From: an uncultured Sutterella sp.
GTDB lineage: Bacteria > Pseudomonadota > Gammaproteobacteria > Burkholderiales > Burkholderiaceae_F
DNA length: 64,000 nt
Direction of reading: 5' to 3'
NCBI GenBank assembly: GCA_949287305.1
Contig: CASEFX010000014.1
Coordinates: 1 to 64,000, forward strand
The notes beneath the pieces were generated by a model. The model made no database searches. It was not told where the DNA came from and saw only the letters and a list, made by a program, of their open reading frames with translations. Below are positions 1-8,404 of this stretch, one piece after another (position 1 is the stretch's first letter; every line of letters begins with the position of its first letter). Position numbers and translations under genes: made by a program.

Positions 1-50
1 CCATCTAGCTTTGATATGCTAACCTAATTATAAGCTAGGTTTCAAGGAAA

Positions 51-96
51 AGTAAAGCCCTTGCAGACAAATTTCCTATGTTGCAAGGGCTTTACT
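51..96. repeat. Perfect 15-bp inverted repeat with 16-nt spacer
   Basis: Bases 51-65 (AGTAAAGCCCTTGCA) are the exact reverse complement of 82-96. A smaller pair, CTAGCTT (5-11) and AAGCTAG (32-38), precedes it. The surrounding 120 bases are much more AT-rich than the genes downstream. It could be the terminator of a gene just outside the window or the end of an insertion sequence; no transposase is visible inside the window. Confidence 0.6.
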
Positions 97-242
97 AAGT
101 TTTACAACTAGCTTGAACGAAATTTACGGGAGTTCAGGCTTCGGGCTTCGCCCCTTTTTCCTTCTTAATTGGTCCAGCGGGGCCTTGCGGCTCAAATTCT
201 TCCGCGCGAGAGTCGGCGGTTCGGTACACTGCTTGGAAGTCC

Positions 243-274
243 GTTGTAGGACTCTCCCGAGGAAGTCCTACAAC
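243..274 (+). repeat. 11-bp hairpin in the leader of the first gene
   Basis: GTTGTAGGACT (243-253) pairs perfectly with AGTCCTACAAC (264-274) across a 10-nt loop, 32 nt before the ATG at 307. It may be a 5' UTR structure or an operator. No protein or RNA family is recognised. Confidence 0.5.
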
Positions 275-306
275 GAGAGTTCCCCATTGCGTTTTGAGGA
301 AAACCC

Positions 307-963
307 ATGACTCGTCTCCAGGGCGCCTTCACCATTAAGGTACAGCTCGCCGACATCAAGAATCCGCCCGTCTGGCGCCGCGTCCGCATCAACGGCACGG
401 CCACGTTTGCCGATCTTCATCGGGCGCTCCAGGAAGCCTTCGGTTGGCAGGACTATCACCTGCACCTGTTCCTCGACGGCGACGCCAAGCCCGGCGATCA
501 CAGCGGCCCCATCATCGGACCGGCCGACGGGGAGGACGCCGAGTGGGAGTACATTTACGGCAAAGTCCCCGAAGACGAGGCCGAGACAAGGCTCGACGCG
601 GTGTTGCCGTATTACCCGAGACAACTCGACTACCTCTACGATTTCGGTGACGACTGGTATCACCGTTTGACTCTGGAAGCCTGGCGGGCGCAGCCCGTTC
701 GAGGCGCCAAATACGAAATCCTTGAGCGCTTCGGCGCGGCGCCGCCCGAAGACTGCGGCGGACCGCACCGTTTCTGCGAACTGCGCGATTGCCTTGCCAA
801 GGCGAAGAAAGAGGGTGTGGATCTGCGATCCCGCGATCCGTACGCCCGGGGCACCGACCTCGACTACGCCTTGGCGGTCTTGGGGCCGGACTTCAATCCC
901 CGGAATGCGTTCTGGGTTCCCGATGACCACTTCGATGACGCGGAACCGGACATCGAACGCTGA
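307..963 (+). CDS. Plasmid pRiA4b ORF-3-like protein, copy 1
   Basis: A 218-residue protein of the pRiA4b ORF-3 family (also called IS1096 TnpR-like passenger protein). The N-terminus carries the family hallmark of the type KPPVWRR (here NPPVWRRVRI, about residues 19-28), followed by the FADLHRALQEAFGW segment, and YDFGDDW sits near residue 115. The family is common on plasmids and in accessory regions, and its biochemical role is not established. A close paralog follows 150 bp downstream in the same orientation, so the two look like a tandem duplication. The ATG follows a weak GAGGAAAACCC ribosome site. No membrane segment or signal peptide is visible. Confidence 0.85.
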   Translation: MTRLQGAFTIKVQLADIKNPPVWRRVRINGTATFADLHRALQEAFGWQDYHLHLFLDGDAKPGDHSGPIIGPADGEDAEWEYIYGKVPEDEAETRLDAVLPYYPRQLDYLYDFGDDWYHRLTLEAWRAQPVRGAKYEILERFGAAPPEDCGGPHRFCELRDCLAKAKKEGVDLRSRDPYARGTDLDYALAVLGPDFNPRNAFWVPDDHFDDAEPDIER

Positions 964-982
964 GGTTTCAGAGGATCGGCGG

Positions 983-1013
983 TGCCGTTCCTTCGGAAGG
1001 AACGGCATGTTTT
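983..1013 (+). terminator. Intrinsic terminator after pRiA4b copy 1
   Basis: TGCCGTTCCTT (983-993) pairs with AAGGAACGGCA (997-1007) over a 3-nt loop and is followed by TGTTTTAC. It suggests that the two tandem paralogs are separate transcription units. Confidence 0.75.
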
Positions 1014-1114
1014 ACGCATTCGTTTCGAAATTCGACTCGCAACCCAATACCCGGAACCGACTGCGCCGTTCCCTTGCAGTCGGACCTGCGATCCCACAAT
1101 TTGGAGAAAAAGAC

Positions 1115-1741
1115 ATGGCCCCTCGTGACGGCGTTTTCACCATCAAGGCTCAACTCAAAGGCATCACCAAACCTCCCGTTTGGCGGCGGATCCGCATTGT
1201 CGGAGGCGCCAGTTTCGGTCAGATGCACGAGGCTCTGCAGGCGGCATTCGAATGGGAAGGCCATCATCTTCACGTTTTTCAACCGAAACCCGTCCGGTTC
1301 ACTCGTCCGGCCTTCCAAATCGGTCCGACGCAAGATGACATGATTTCCTTCTTCTGCGGCGAACACATCGACGAGGAATCCATTCGGCTGGACTCGGTGT
1401 TGCCGCACTACCCCAAAACGCTCGAGTACGTGTACGACTTCGGCGACGACTGGGTACACACCCTGACCGTCGAATCCTGGGAAGACGACGAACTCTACTG
1501 GGATTACGAAATTGTGGAGCGTCGCGGGGCGGCGCCGGCGGAAGACTGCGGCGGCATCTACTCCTTCATGTACAAGCGCGATCTGATTGTTCAGGCGAAG
1601 AAGGACGGCGTGGACTTGAGGACGGTGAACTTTGAGTATCCCGAAACCCACTTGGACTACGCCGTGGCGTCGCTCGGCACGAACTTCGATCCCAAGGATC
1701 CGTACTACCGTCCCGAATGGGAGAGTCTCGACGAGGATTGA
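1115..1741 (+). CDS. Plasmid pRiA4b ORF-3-like protein, copy 2
   Basis: A 208-residue paralog of the preceding gene with the same plan: KPPVWRRIRI near the N-terminus, a conserved histidine-rich segment (GHHLHVF), LPHYPKTLEYVYDFGDDW in the middle and an AAPAEDCGG motif. The frame stays open upstream to 722, but ATG 1115 is preceded by TTGGAG at ideal spacing and its N-terminus aligns with copy 1, so the long form was rejected. It ends just before a strong intrinsic terminator. The molecular role of the family is unknown. Confidence 0.85.
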   Translation: MAPRDGVFTIKAQLKGITKPPVWRRIRIVGGASFGQMHEALQAAFEWEGHHLHVFQPKPVRFTRPAFQIGPTQDDMISFFCGEHIDEESIRLDSVLPHYPKTLEYVYDFGDDWVHTLTVESWEDDELYWDYEIVERRGAAPAEDCGGIYSFMYKRDLIVQAKKDGVDLRTVNFEYPETHLDYAVASLGTNFDPKDPYYRPEWESLDED

Positions 1742-1760
1742 GACGCCTCTCCACTCTCAT

Positions 1761-1793
1761 GGGCCGTTTCTCCCCGGGAGGCGGCCCTTTTTG
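1761..1793 (+). terminator. Intrinsic terminator after pRiA4b copy 2
   Basis: GGGCCG (1761-1766) pairs with CGGCCC (1782-1787); the loop holds a second short stem (TCCC/GGGA). TTTTT follows. Confidence 0.85.
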
Positions 1794-1815
1794 TCACATC
1801 TTTTCCACGACGGCC

Positions 1816-2391
1816 TTATCGGGCAAGTCCGATGCGCTTCAACCACGCGCCGACGCTCTCCAAATTCCGCACGCCGTGCCAGCCGTAGACGTCGTGGGGC
1901 TCGAGCAGCAGGGCCTCGGGTTCGATTTGCGCGAGTTCGACGTGGCTTCTGCCGAGACCGCTTCCGCCGTGCGTCGTCACGTGGGCGACGCGTTTGCCCG
2001 AAAGATCGACCGCGTCGAGGAAGGTGCGCACGGGCATCGGCATGCACCCGCTCCAGATCGCATGCGCAAGGACGATCGTGTCGTACTTGTCGAGATCGGG
2101 CAGGGCGGTCTTGAGGGCCGGGCGGGCGTTGGCTTCCCGCTCCTTTTTCGAGCGCTCGACCGTGTCGTTGTAGGACTCGGGATAGGGCTCCACCGTCTCG
2201 AGACGGACGATGTCACCGCCCGCGAGGCGCTGCACTTCTTCCGCAACGGTTTTGGAACTGCCCGACCACGAGAAGTAGACGGTCAGAAGCCGGGGTTCGG
2301 CTTTGTCTGCGGCGCGGGCGCCGCCGAGAAGCGAGAGCGCCGTCGCGCAGGAAGCGGCCTTGAGACAGGTGCGGCGGGAGAAGCGGGACAT
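1816..2391 (-). CDS. Tat-exported flavodoxin-like protein
   Basis: A 191-residue protein that begins with a twin-arginine signal (SRFSRRTCLKA, then a hydrophobic stretch ending GGARA, residues 1-27) and continues as a flavodoxin fold. The FMN phosphate loop is YFSWSGSSKT near residue 39, and LAHAIWSGCMPMPVRTFLD and HVTTHGGSGLG follow. Flavodoxin-like proteins of this kind carry electrons or reduce small substrates through FMN. Export by Tat implies that it folds with its cofactor in the cytoplasm and works in the periplasm. A CGGAG ribosome site precedes ATG 2391. The redox partner is not in the immediate neighbourhood, although the organism has other Tat redox enzymes (44.6 kb). Confidence 0.85.
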   Translation of the reverse strand: MSRFSRRTCLKAASCATALSLLGGARAADKAEPRLLTVYFSWSGSSKTVAEEVQRLAGGDIVRLETVEPYPESYNDTVERSKKEREANARPALKTALPDLDKYDTIVLAHAIWSGCMPMPVRTFLDAVDLSGKRVAHVTTHGGSGLGRSHVELAQIEPEALLLEPHDVYGWHGVRNLESVGAWLKRIGLAR

Positions 2392-2518
2392 GACGAAACT
2401 CCGTAAGTGAACATGCGACGAAAAGGTGGCGCTCAGCGAAGAGCGCCGTTTCCTCCACTGTAGCGAATCGAACCCTCCCGAAATTGCTCGATCGGAGCGG
2501 GCGTGGCGCGGAAACTCT

Positions 2519-2568
2519 CAAAAAAGACAAACCCCCGTCCGTTCCGGGCAAAGGAGCGGCGGGAGTTC
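2519..2568 (-). terminator. Terminator of pepT
   Basis: Read on the minus strand, an imperfect GC-rich stem (CTCCCGCCG against CGGACGGGGG) is followed by TTTGTCTTTTTT, just beyond the peptidase T stop codon. Confidence 0.7.
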
Positions 2569-2599
2569 ATTGGCGTTTGAGAAACACTCCGGTTCGCGA

Positions 2600-3853
2600 T
2601 CAGACCTTCTGCGCGTTCGCGGCGATGTCGATCAGGGCGAGCGTCACTTCGAGGCTCTTTTCCCAGGACTTCATCGGGAGGAACTCGCAGTTGCTGTGGA
2701 AGTTGTGGGCGCCCGTGAAGTAGTTGGGCGTGAGAAGCCCCACGACCGAGAGGTAGGAGCCGTCCGTGCCGCCGCGCATCGCGGTCGTCTTCGCTTCGAC
2801 GCCCGCCATTTCAAGGGCCTTGTAGAGGTAGTCGATCCCCATGCGGTTGTCGTCGCGCACGGCGTCGGCGATGTTGGCGTAGGAGTCGGAAAGTTCGATT
2901 TCGATCTTCGCCTTCGGATGACGAACGCGCAGATATTCGGCCGCGGCGACGAGCTTCGCCTTCTTCGCCTCGTAGAGCTTCTTGTTGTGGTCGCGGATCT
3001 TCATCGTGAGGACCGCAGTCGAAGGATTCGCTTCAAGGGTCTTCAGAACGATGAAGCCTTCGCGGCCTTCGGTGTATTCGGGCGTTTCGCCGCGGTCGAG
3101 CATGTTGATGAAGTCGTGCACGACGAGGATCGGATTGACGAGCACGCCCTTTGACGCCATCGGGTGGGCGGTCACTCCCTTGACGGTGAGCTTGGCGTTC
3201 CCGGCGTTGAAGGTCTCCCAAACCACTTCGCCGAGTTCGCAGCAGTCGATCGTGTAGGCGAAGTCGACGGGGAATTTCTTCAAGTCGGTCTTGCGGGCGC
3301 CCTTTTCACCGAGTTCTTCGTCGGGGACGAAAGCGACGTAGATGTCGCCGTGCGGACGGTTTTCTTCGACCACGATCGAGAGCGCCGTCATCACGTTCGC
3401 GATCGCTGATTTGTCATCGGCGCCGAGAACCGACGTGCCGTCCGAGACCACGATGTCGTCTCCGACGTAGCGCTCGATTTCAGGGTGTTCGGCCGTGCGA
3501 AGCCAAATGTCCTTTTCCCGGTTGAGGCAGATGTCTCCGCCTTGATAGTTCTTCACGACCCAAGGATGGATTTCGGGCGAAAGACCGGTGTTCACCGTGT
3601 CCATGTGCGCCATCCAGCCGATCACGGGCGCCTTGCGTCCTTCGGGCAGGTTGCTCGGAAGCTTCGCCGTGAGAACGGCGTATTCGGAAATTTCGATGTC
3701 GACGAGACCGAGCGCGCGAAGTTCTTCGGCGAGAAGCTCGGCGAGCTTGAATTCGTTCGGGTTGCTCGGGACGACCTTGGCCTTGGGGTCGCTCTGGGTC
3801 GGAACGGCGACGTAGCGAAGGAAACGCTCGAGAAGGGCGTCTTGACGGGACAT
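2600..3853 (-). CDS. pepT: Peptidase T (tripeptide aminopeptidase)
   Basis: A 417-residue M20B-family zinc aminopeptidase, close to the usual PepT length of about 410. It removes the N-terminal residue of tripeptides in the cytoplasm. Visible metal-site motifs are HMDTV (first histidine/aspartate pair), GADDKSAIA (bridging aspartate), EELGEKGA (catalytic glutamates) and a late FTGAHNFHSNCEFLP segment with the last histidine ligand. The frame is open to 3967, but ATG 3853 has AAAGGAG at correct spacing and gives the normal MSRQDALLERFLRYV start. It is divergent from the dicarboxylate carrier, with 261 bp between the start codons that must hold both promoters. Confidence 0.95.
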   Translation of the reverse strand: MSRQDALLERFLRYVAVPTQSDPKAKVVPSNPNEFKLAELLAEELRALGLVDIEISEYAVLTAKLPSNLPEGRKAPVIGWMAHMDTVNTGLSPEIHPWVVKNYQGGDICLNREKDIWLRTAEHPEIERYVGDDIVVSDGTSVLGADDKSAIANVMTALSIVVEENRPHGDIYVAFVPDEELGEKGARKTDLKKFPVDFAYTIDCCELGEVVWETFNAGNAKLTVKGVTAHPMASKGVLVNPILVVHDFINMLDRGETPEYTEGREGFIVLKTLEANPSTAVLTMKIRDHNKKLYEAKKAKLVAAAEYLRVRHPKAKIEIELSDSYANIADAVRDDNRMGIDYLYKALEMAGVEAKTTAMRGGTDGSYLSVVGLLTPNYFTGAHNFHSNCEFLPMKSWEKSLEVTLALIDIAANAQKV

Positions 3854-4114
3854 GGGTTGCACTCCTTTCGATGTGTTTGGTTTCGGTTCCTCGGACGGGA
3901 GTCCGCGGTGAACGACCCTGAGATTATCCGGGAATCCCACTTCGTCCCGTATTGAACCTTGGTACATGGCGGGGCGTCCGAAGCGCGGGCAGAATTTCGC
4001 CGTACCGTCGCAATCCCGTCCCGGGAGCGGCGAACGGCGGAGGACGATTCGTCGTCCCCGCCCGAAACCATCCGCTTAAACCACCCTCCAGACCTCAAAA
4101 CCAAAGGAATCGCT

Positions 4115-5506
4115 ATGGTCGGCGTAATCATTTCGCTCTTGGTGACGATCTTCGTCATCAAGATCCTCCTCAAGAAGATGAAGGCGCAGTTCGTCCTCTT
4201 CTTCGGCGGCCTCGTTCTTCTCACGTCCGCCGTCTTCATGGACATGTGCGGCCTTCTGCCTGAAGGCGCGCAAATTCTCCCCAAGGGCGTCGCGAGCACC
4301 GGCTTCGTCGGGTTCGACCTCTTCAAGGCCATCTCTTCGATCATGTCCTCGCGCTTGGCCGGGATCGGTCTTCTGATCATGTCCGCCGCGGGCTATTCGA
4401 AATACATGTCCATGATCGGCGCTTCGGCGATCATGGCGGACTACCTCTCCCGTCCGCTTCGCGTCTTCAAGTCCCCGTACCTCGTTCTCGCGATGAGCTA
4501 CTTCGTGGGTGCCGTCGCCGACCTCTTCATTCCGTCGGCCTCGGGCCTCGCCATGCTCCTCATGGTGACGATGTATCCGGTCCTCGTGCGTCTCGGCGCT
4601 TCGCGCCTCTCGGCCGCGGCCATCATCGCGACGGTCTCCTGCCTGGACATGGGTCCGACCTCGGGCGCCGCGAACTACGCCGCCCAGGTGGCCGGCATGG
4701 ACACGATGACCTACTTCCTCGAGTACCAGATTCCGGTCGGCATCGTCGTGACGGTTACGGTCGCGACGCTGCACTTCTTCACGCAGCGCTATTTTGATGC
4801 CAAGGACGGCGACAAGGCCAACGAAGTCGACCTCTCCATCGTGAAGCAGGACGACCTTGACAGCAAGGGCGCTCCCGCCTGGTACGGCATTCTCCCGACC
4901 ATTCCGCTCGTCCTTCTCATCGTCTTCAACCGCTTCGTGATCGACAGCGTGAAGCTCGACGTTCCGACCGCGATGTTCATCTCGTTTGCGATCTCGATCG
5001 TCTGCGAACTCGTTCGCAAGGCTCCGAAGGAAGTGCTCGCGCAGGGCATGGAGTTCTTCAACATGATGGGCAAGCAGTTCGCGACCGTCGTCACGCTCGT
5101 CGTCGCGGGCGAACTCTTCGCCAAGGGCCTCATCGCCACGGGCACGATCGACTACCTCATCGACGCGACGAAGAACCTCGGTCTTCCCGCCTACGCGATC
5201 ATGATCGTGGTCGTGACCTTCATCTCGGTGGCGAGCGTCGTGATGGGTTCGGGGAACGCTCCCTTCTTCGCCTTCGCTCCGCTCGTTCCGGACTTCGCTA
5301 AGGAATTCGGCGTCTCGACCATCCTTCTTCTCATGCCGATGCAGCTCTCGACGGGGCTTGCCCGCGTGATGTCCCCGATTACGGCCGTGGTCGTGGCGGT
5401 CGCCGGGTGCTCCGGGATCAATCCCTTCGCACTCGTTCGCCGCACCGCGATCCCGATGACGGGCGGCCTGATCGTGATGGTTTTGATGACGATCATCCTC
5501 AACTGA
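4115..5506 (+). CDS. dcuC: DcuC-family C4-dicarboxylate transporter
   Basis: A 463-residue polytopic inner-membrane protein, almost the length of E. coli DcuC (461), with about 12 predicted hydrophobic helices starting at residue 1. Family members exchange fumarate, malate or succinate during anaerobic growth, usually exporting succinate. The segments DMGPTSGAANYAAQVAGMD and VVMGSGNAPFFAFAPL are typical of this family. The frame extends upstream to 3959, but ATG 4115 follows AAAGGA and starts directly with the first helix. It ends before a good terminator. The substrate is inferred from the family only. Confidence 0.88.
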   Translation: MVGVIISLLVTIFVIKILLKKMKAQFVLFFGGLVLLTSAVFMDMCGLLPEGAQILPKGVASTGFVGFDLFKAISSIMSSRLAGIGLLIMSAAGYSKYMSMIGASAIMADYLSRPLRVFKSPYLVLAMSYFVGAVADLFIPSASGLAMLLMVTMYPVLVRLGASRLSAAAIIATVSCLDMGPTSGAANYAAQVAGMDTMTYFLEYQIPVGIVVTVTVATLHFFTQRYFDAKDGDKANEVDLSIVKQDDLDSKGAPAWYGILPTIPLVLLIVFNRFVIDSVKLDVPTAMFISFAISIVCELVRKAPKEVLAQGMEFFNMMGKQFATVVTLVVAGELFAKGLIATGTIDYLIDATKNLGLPAYAIMIVVVTFISVASVVMGSGNAPFFAFAPLVPDFAKEFGVSTILLLMPMQLSTGLARVMSPITAVVVAVAGCSGINPFALVRRTAIPMTGGLIVMVLMTIILN

Positions 5507-5552
5507 TCCCAAACGCTTTCTCCCCCGGCCACGGGGGAGGGCGAATCTTCCG

Positions 5553-5589
5553 AACTCCGGTCCCGCCCCCCGCGGGGTCGGAGTTTTTA
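5553..5589 (+). terminator. Intrinsic terminator after dcuC
   Basis: AACTCCG (5553-5559) pairs with CGGAGTT (5579-5585), with an inner CCCGC/GCGGG stem, and a T-rich tail follows. Confidence 0.85.
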
Positions 5590-5691
5590 TTGAGGCCTGC
5601 GCTTTGAGGTTCCCTGCAATGCCACCCGTTCCCTCGGACGTCAAAATCCGCGATAATCTGTCGAATCCCTTCTCTCGAGCGTTCCACGCCC

Positions 5692-7605
5692 ATGACGACT
5701 TCTTCCGGCTTTCTCTTTCGTCCCCTTGCGCGAAGCCTCGCTTTCGCCTTCGGACTTCTTCTGGCGGCGGGCCTCGCCACGGCGCAGCCCGCGGCGGTCG
5801 TGGAGGACGACGAACTCGAGGCCTCGGAATCGCTCGCGGCCGAGGGATTGCCCGTTTTGCGTGAAAAGCCTTCGAAAACGCTTCGATTCGGCTACTTCGA
5901 GTCCGCTCCGACGAGAATGCGCGAGAGGTTGCTCGAGCCCACGGTTGCGGCCCTACGCAAGGCTTTCCCGGGCCTCCGGGTAGAACTCGTCCGGGTCAAT
6001 GAATTCGATCTGCAGCTCGGCGTCGTCGAGCGCAATTTCGATCTCTTTCTCGTCTCGAGCGGCTACTACACCTATCTCAACGACGCGGGATCGGGCGCCA
6101 TCCGTCTTGCGACCCGCAAGTCCCCCGTGACGACCTCGGCTCTGAAGGGCGTGGGAAGCGTCTTCGTCGTGCGCACGGAAGACGAAAAGTTCCAGGAGAT
6201 TTCGGATCTTCGCACCGCGCGCGTCGCCGCGACGGGACACTATTCCTTCTCAGGGTGGCTCACGGCGCTCGCCGAAGTCGCCAACATCACGCAGTATCCC
6301 GAGAATTTCTTTGGGAAAACCTTCTTCCCGGGCGGACCTTCCGAAAAGGTGATCGATCTCCTTCGTTCGGGCCGTGTGGAGGCGGGCGTTCTCACGACCT
6401 GCGACCTCGAGGCGATGCAGCTCTCGGGCGACGTTCGCCCCGACGAATTCCGCGTGTTGGGCGAACGTACTGTCGAGGGCTTTGCCTGCCGAACTTCAAC
6501 GAAACTCTATCCGGACCTGGTGCTCGCCGCCCGTCCCGACCTTCCCGACGAATGGGCCAAGCGGATCGCTTCGGTGGTTCTGGCCATGGCCACGACCCAC
6601 GACGGCTGGGGCTGGAGCACGGCGTGCCAGTTTCTCGACTCGCGGCGCACCGTCAATCAATTTGCGGGCGTGATGACCTCCGACAAGACGAACGACGCCG
6701 CCACGGAGCGCTACAAGTACGCGCTTCTCATCGGTTTTCTCATTCTTGCGGGATCGGTCGGCTACAACGTGCTCGTGAGCCGCATCGTCGCGAACCGTAC
6801 GAAGGCGCTCGTCAAGATCATCGACGAGAAGACCGAGCTCGAAGAGAGCGACAAGGAAAACCGCACGCGCCTCTCGCAGCTCGAGCGCGCGGGGATCGTC
6901 TCGGAACTCTCGAGCATGATCGCGCACGAACTGCGCCAGCCCGTAGCGGCCCTCGTCAACTACGCCGACGGCCTGCAGCTCTATTTGGGCGGGAAGGGGA
7001 AGGACCCCATGATCGACGAGGCGACGCGCGAAATCGCGAAGGAGGCCGAGCGCGTCTCCGAAATCGTCGAGCGCGTGCGCCGCTACGCCAAGCAAAAGAG
7101 TCAGGTGCACGCCCCGATCGACCTCTGCGAAGTGACGAAGCGCGCCTTTACGACCTTCCGTTCGAGCACCGACCAGACGGGCGTGCGCATCACCTCCGAC
7201 TTCGTCGAGGCGGCGCCGATCGAGGGGGATCCCCTGGAACTCGAACTTCTCATCGTGAACCTTCTCAAAAACGCCCTCCACGCCGCACAGAAGTCGCCCG
7301 AAGGGAAGGAGAGGCTTGCGATCCGGCTCTTCGCCGACGGCGTTCTCTCGGACGATCCGCGCTGGGTGCTCGAAATCCGCGACAACGGCGCCCCCATTTC
7401 CGAGGACGACTTCAAGAACCTCGCCCATCCGATCTCGAGCGACAAGCTCGAAGGGCTCGGACTCGGGCTTTCGATCTGCCGCGTCATCGCCGAGCGCCAT
7501 GCGGCGAAGCTCCTTTTCCGCAGGCTCGAGCCCTACGGCCTTTGCGCGGCCCTGAGCTTTGCACAGCGCAGAGACGCCGGACCGACCTCTCTGAACGACG
7601 ACTGA
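5692..7605 (+). CDS. TtrS-like sensor histidine kinase with PhnD-type sensor domain
   Basis: A 637-residue membrane kinase. Residues 1-31 form a signal peptide or first helix. Residues about 50-335 resemble a periplasmic phosphonate-binding (PhnD-type) solute-binding fold, as in the tetrathionate sensor TtrS. One helix (about 342-362) leads to a short coiled coil and the kinase core: HELRQPVAALVNYADG with phospho-acceptor His412, an N-box LLIVNLLKNALHAA, the G1 motif DNGAP and the G2 motif GLGLGLSICRV. It lies 22 bp before the response regulator and forms an operon with it. Neighbours offer no terminal reductase, so the ligand is unknown; the downstream M20 peptidase and upstream DcuC are possible targets. 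Confidence 0.9.
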   Translation: MTTSSGFLFRPLARSLAFAFGLLLAAGLATAQPAAVVEDDELEASESLAAEGLPVLREKPSKTLRFGYFESAPTRMRERLLEPTVAALRKAFPGLRVELVRVNEFDLQLGVVERNFDLFLVSSGYYTYLNDAGSGAIRLATRKSPVTTSALKGVGSVFVVRTEDEKFQEISDLRTARVAATGHYSFSGWLTALAEVANITQYPENFFGKTFFPGGPSEKVIDLLRSGRVEAGVLTTCDLEAMQLSGDVRPDEFRVLGERTVEGFACRTSTKLYPDLVLAARPDLPDEWAKRIASVVLAMATTHDGWGWSTACQFLDSRRTVNQFAGVMTSDKTNDAATERYKYALLIGFLILAGSVGYNVLVSRIVANRTKALVKIIDEKTELEESDKENRTRLSQLERAGIVSELSSMIAHELRQPVAALVNYADGLQLYLGGKGKDPMIDEATREIAKEAERVSEIVERVRRYAKQKSQVHAPIDLCEVTKRAFTTFRSSTDQTGVRITSDFVEAAPIEGDPLELELLIVNLLKNALHAAQKSPEGKERLAIRLFADGVLSDDPRWVLEIRDNGAPISEDDFKNLAHPISSDKLEGLGLGLSICRVIAERHAAKLLFRRLEPYGLCAALSFAQRRDAGPTSLNDD

Positions 7606-7627
7606 CCCCTTGAGTGAGAACCGCTTC

Positions 7628-8263
7628 ATGACCCCGACTCCGTCTCCCGACCTTTATCCGCCGCTCGTTCGCATCGTGGACGACGAAGAAAGTGTTCGCC
7701 GCTCCGCCTCCTTCACGCTTCGCGTCGCGGGCTTCAACGCCGTCACCTACGAGAGCGCGCGCGATTTTCTCGACCGTGACGACCTGCGTCACCCCGGCTG
7801 CGTGGTGCTCGACGTGCGCATGCCCGGCATGAGCGGCCTCGAACTCCAACAGGAGATGCTTCGCCGCGGGATCGATCTGCCGATTCTTTTTCTCACGGGA
7901 CACGGAGACGTCGGAATGGCGGTCTCGGCCCTGAAGTTGGGCGCCGACGACTTCTGCGAAAAGCCGATCGAGCCCGCGAAACTGCGCGAGGCGGTCAAAA
8001 GGATGACGAAGCGCAACGTCACTGAGCGACGGCACGCGATCCGCGTGGAAGGCATGCGCGAGAAGTACGACACGCTCACCGAGCGCGAAAAGGAGATTCT
8101 GCGGCGCGTGGCGCTCGATCAGATGAATAAACAAATTGCGATCGACCTCGACATTCAGGAGCACACGGTCAAGATCCACCGCTCGAACGCCTGCAAGAAG
8201 CTCGAAGTGCGCTCGGCCCTTGAAATTCATCACTTCCTCACCGAAATCGGCGTTCTTTCCTGA
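7628..8263 (+). CDS. LuxR/FixJ-type response regulator
   Basis: A 211-residue regulator with an N-terminal receiver domain (DDEE acidic pocket, phospho-acceptor Asp62 in VVLDVRMPG, LTGHGD, and the lysine in CEKPIE) and a C-terminal LuxR/NarL helix-turn-helix (LTEREKEILRRVALDQMNKQIAIDL and KIHRSNACKKL). This is the TtrR/FixJ arrangement and matches the adjacent kinase. A TTG start at 7610 is possible; ATG 7628 was preferred because GAGTGAG lies about 10 nt upstream. It is co-transcribed with the kinase. Confidence 0.9.
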   Translation: MTPTPSPDLYPPLVRIVDDEESVRRSASFTLRVAGFNAVTYESARDFLDRDDLRHPGCVVLDVRMPGMSGLELQQEMLRRGIDLPILFLTGHGDVGMAVSALKLGADDFCEKPIEPAKLREAVKRMTKRNVTERRHAIRVEGMREKYDTLTEREKEILRRVALDQMNKQIAIDLDIQEHTVKIHRSNACKKLEVRSALEIHHFLTEIGVLS

Positions 8264-8404
8264 GGGCTTCTCTTCGCGGTCCTAGTACCTTGGTGCAATG
8301 CCGCGGGACCGCGGATCGACGACAATACTCTCCGACCCGATACGGTTGCGTCCTCCGAAGCTCTTTTTCGGAGGCGCCCGAAGACTTTTTTCATGGAGAG
8401 AAGA

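Noticed and set aside
4076..5644. 522-codon open frame antisense to dcuC
   Set aside because: A mirror of the high-GC coding strand: it encodes a histidine/arginine/aspartate-rich, non-natural protein, while the plus strand has a clear 12-helix carrier.
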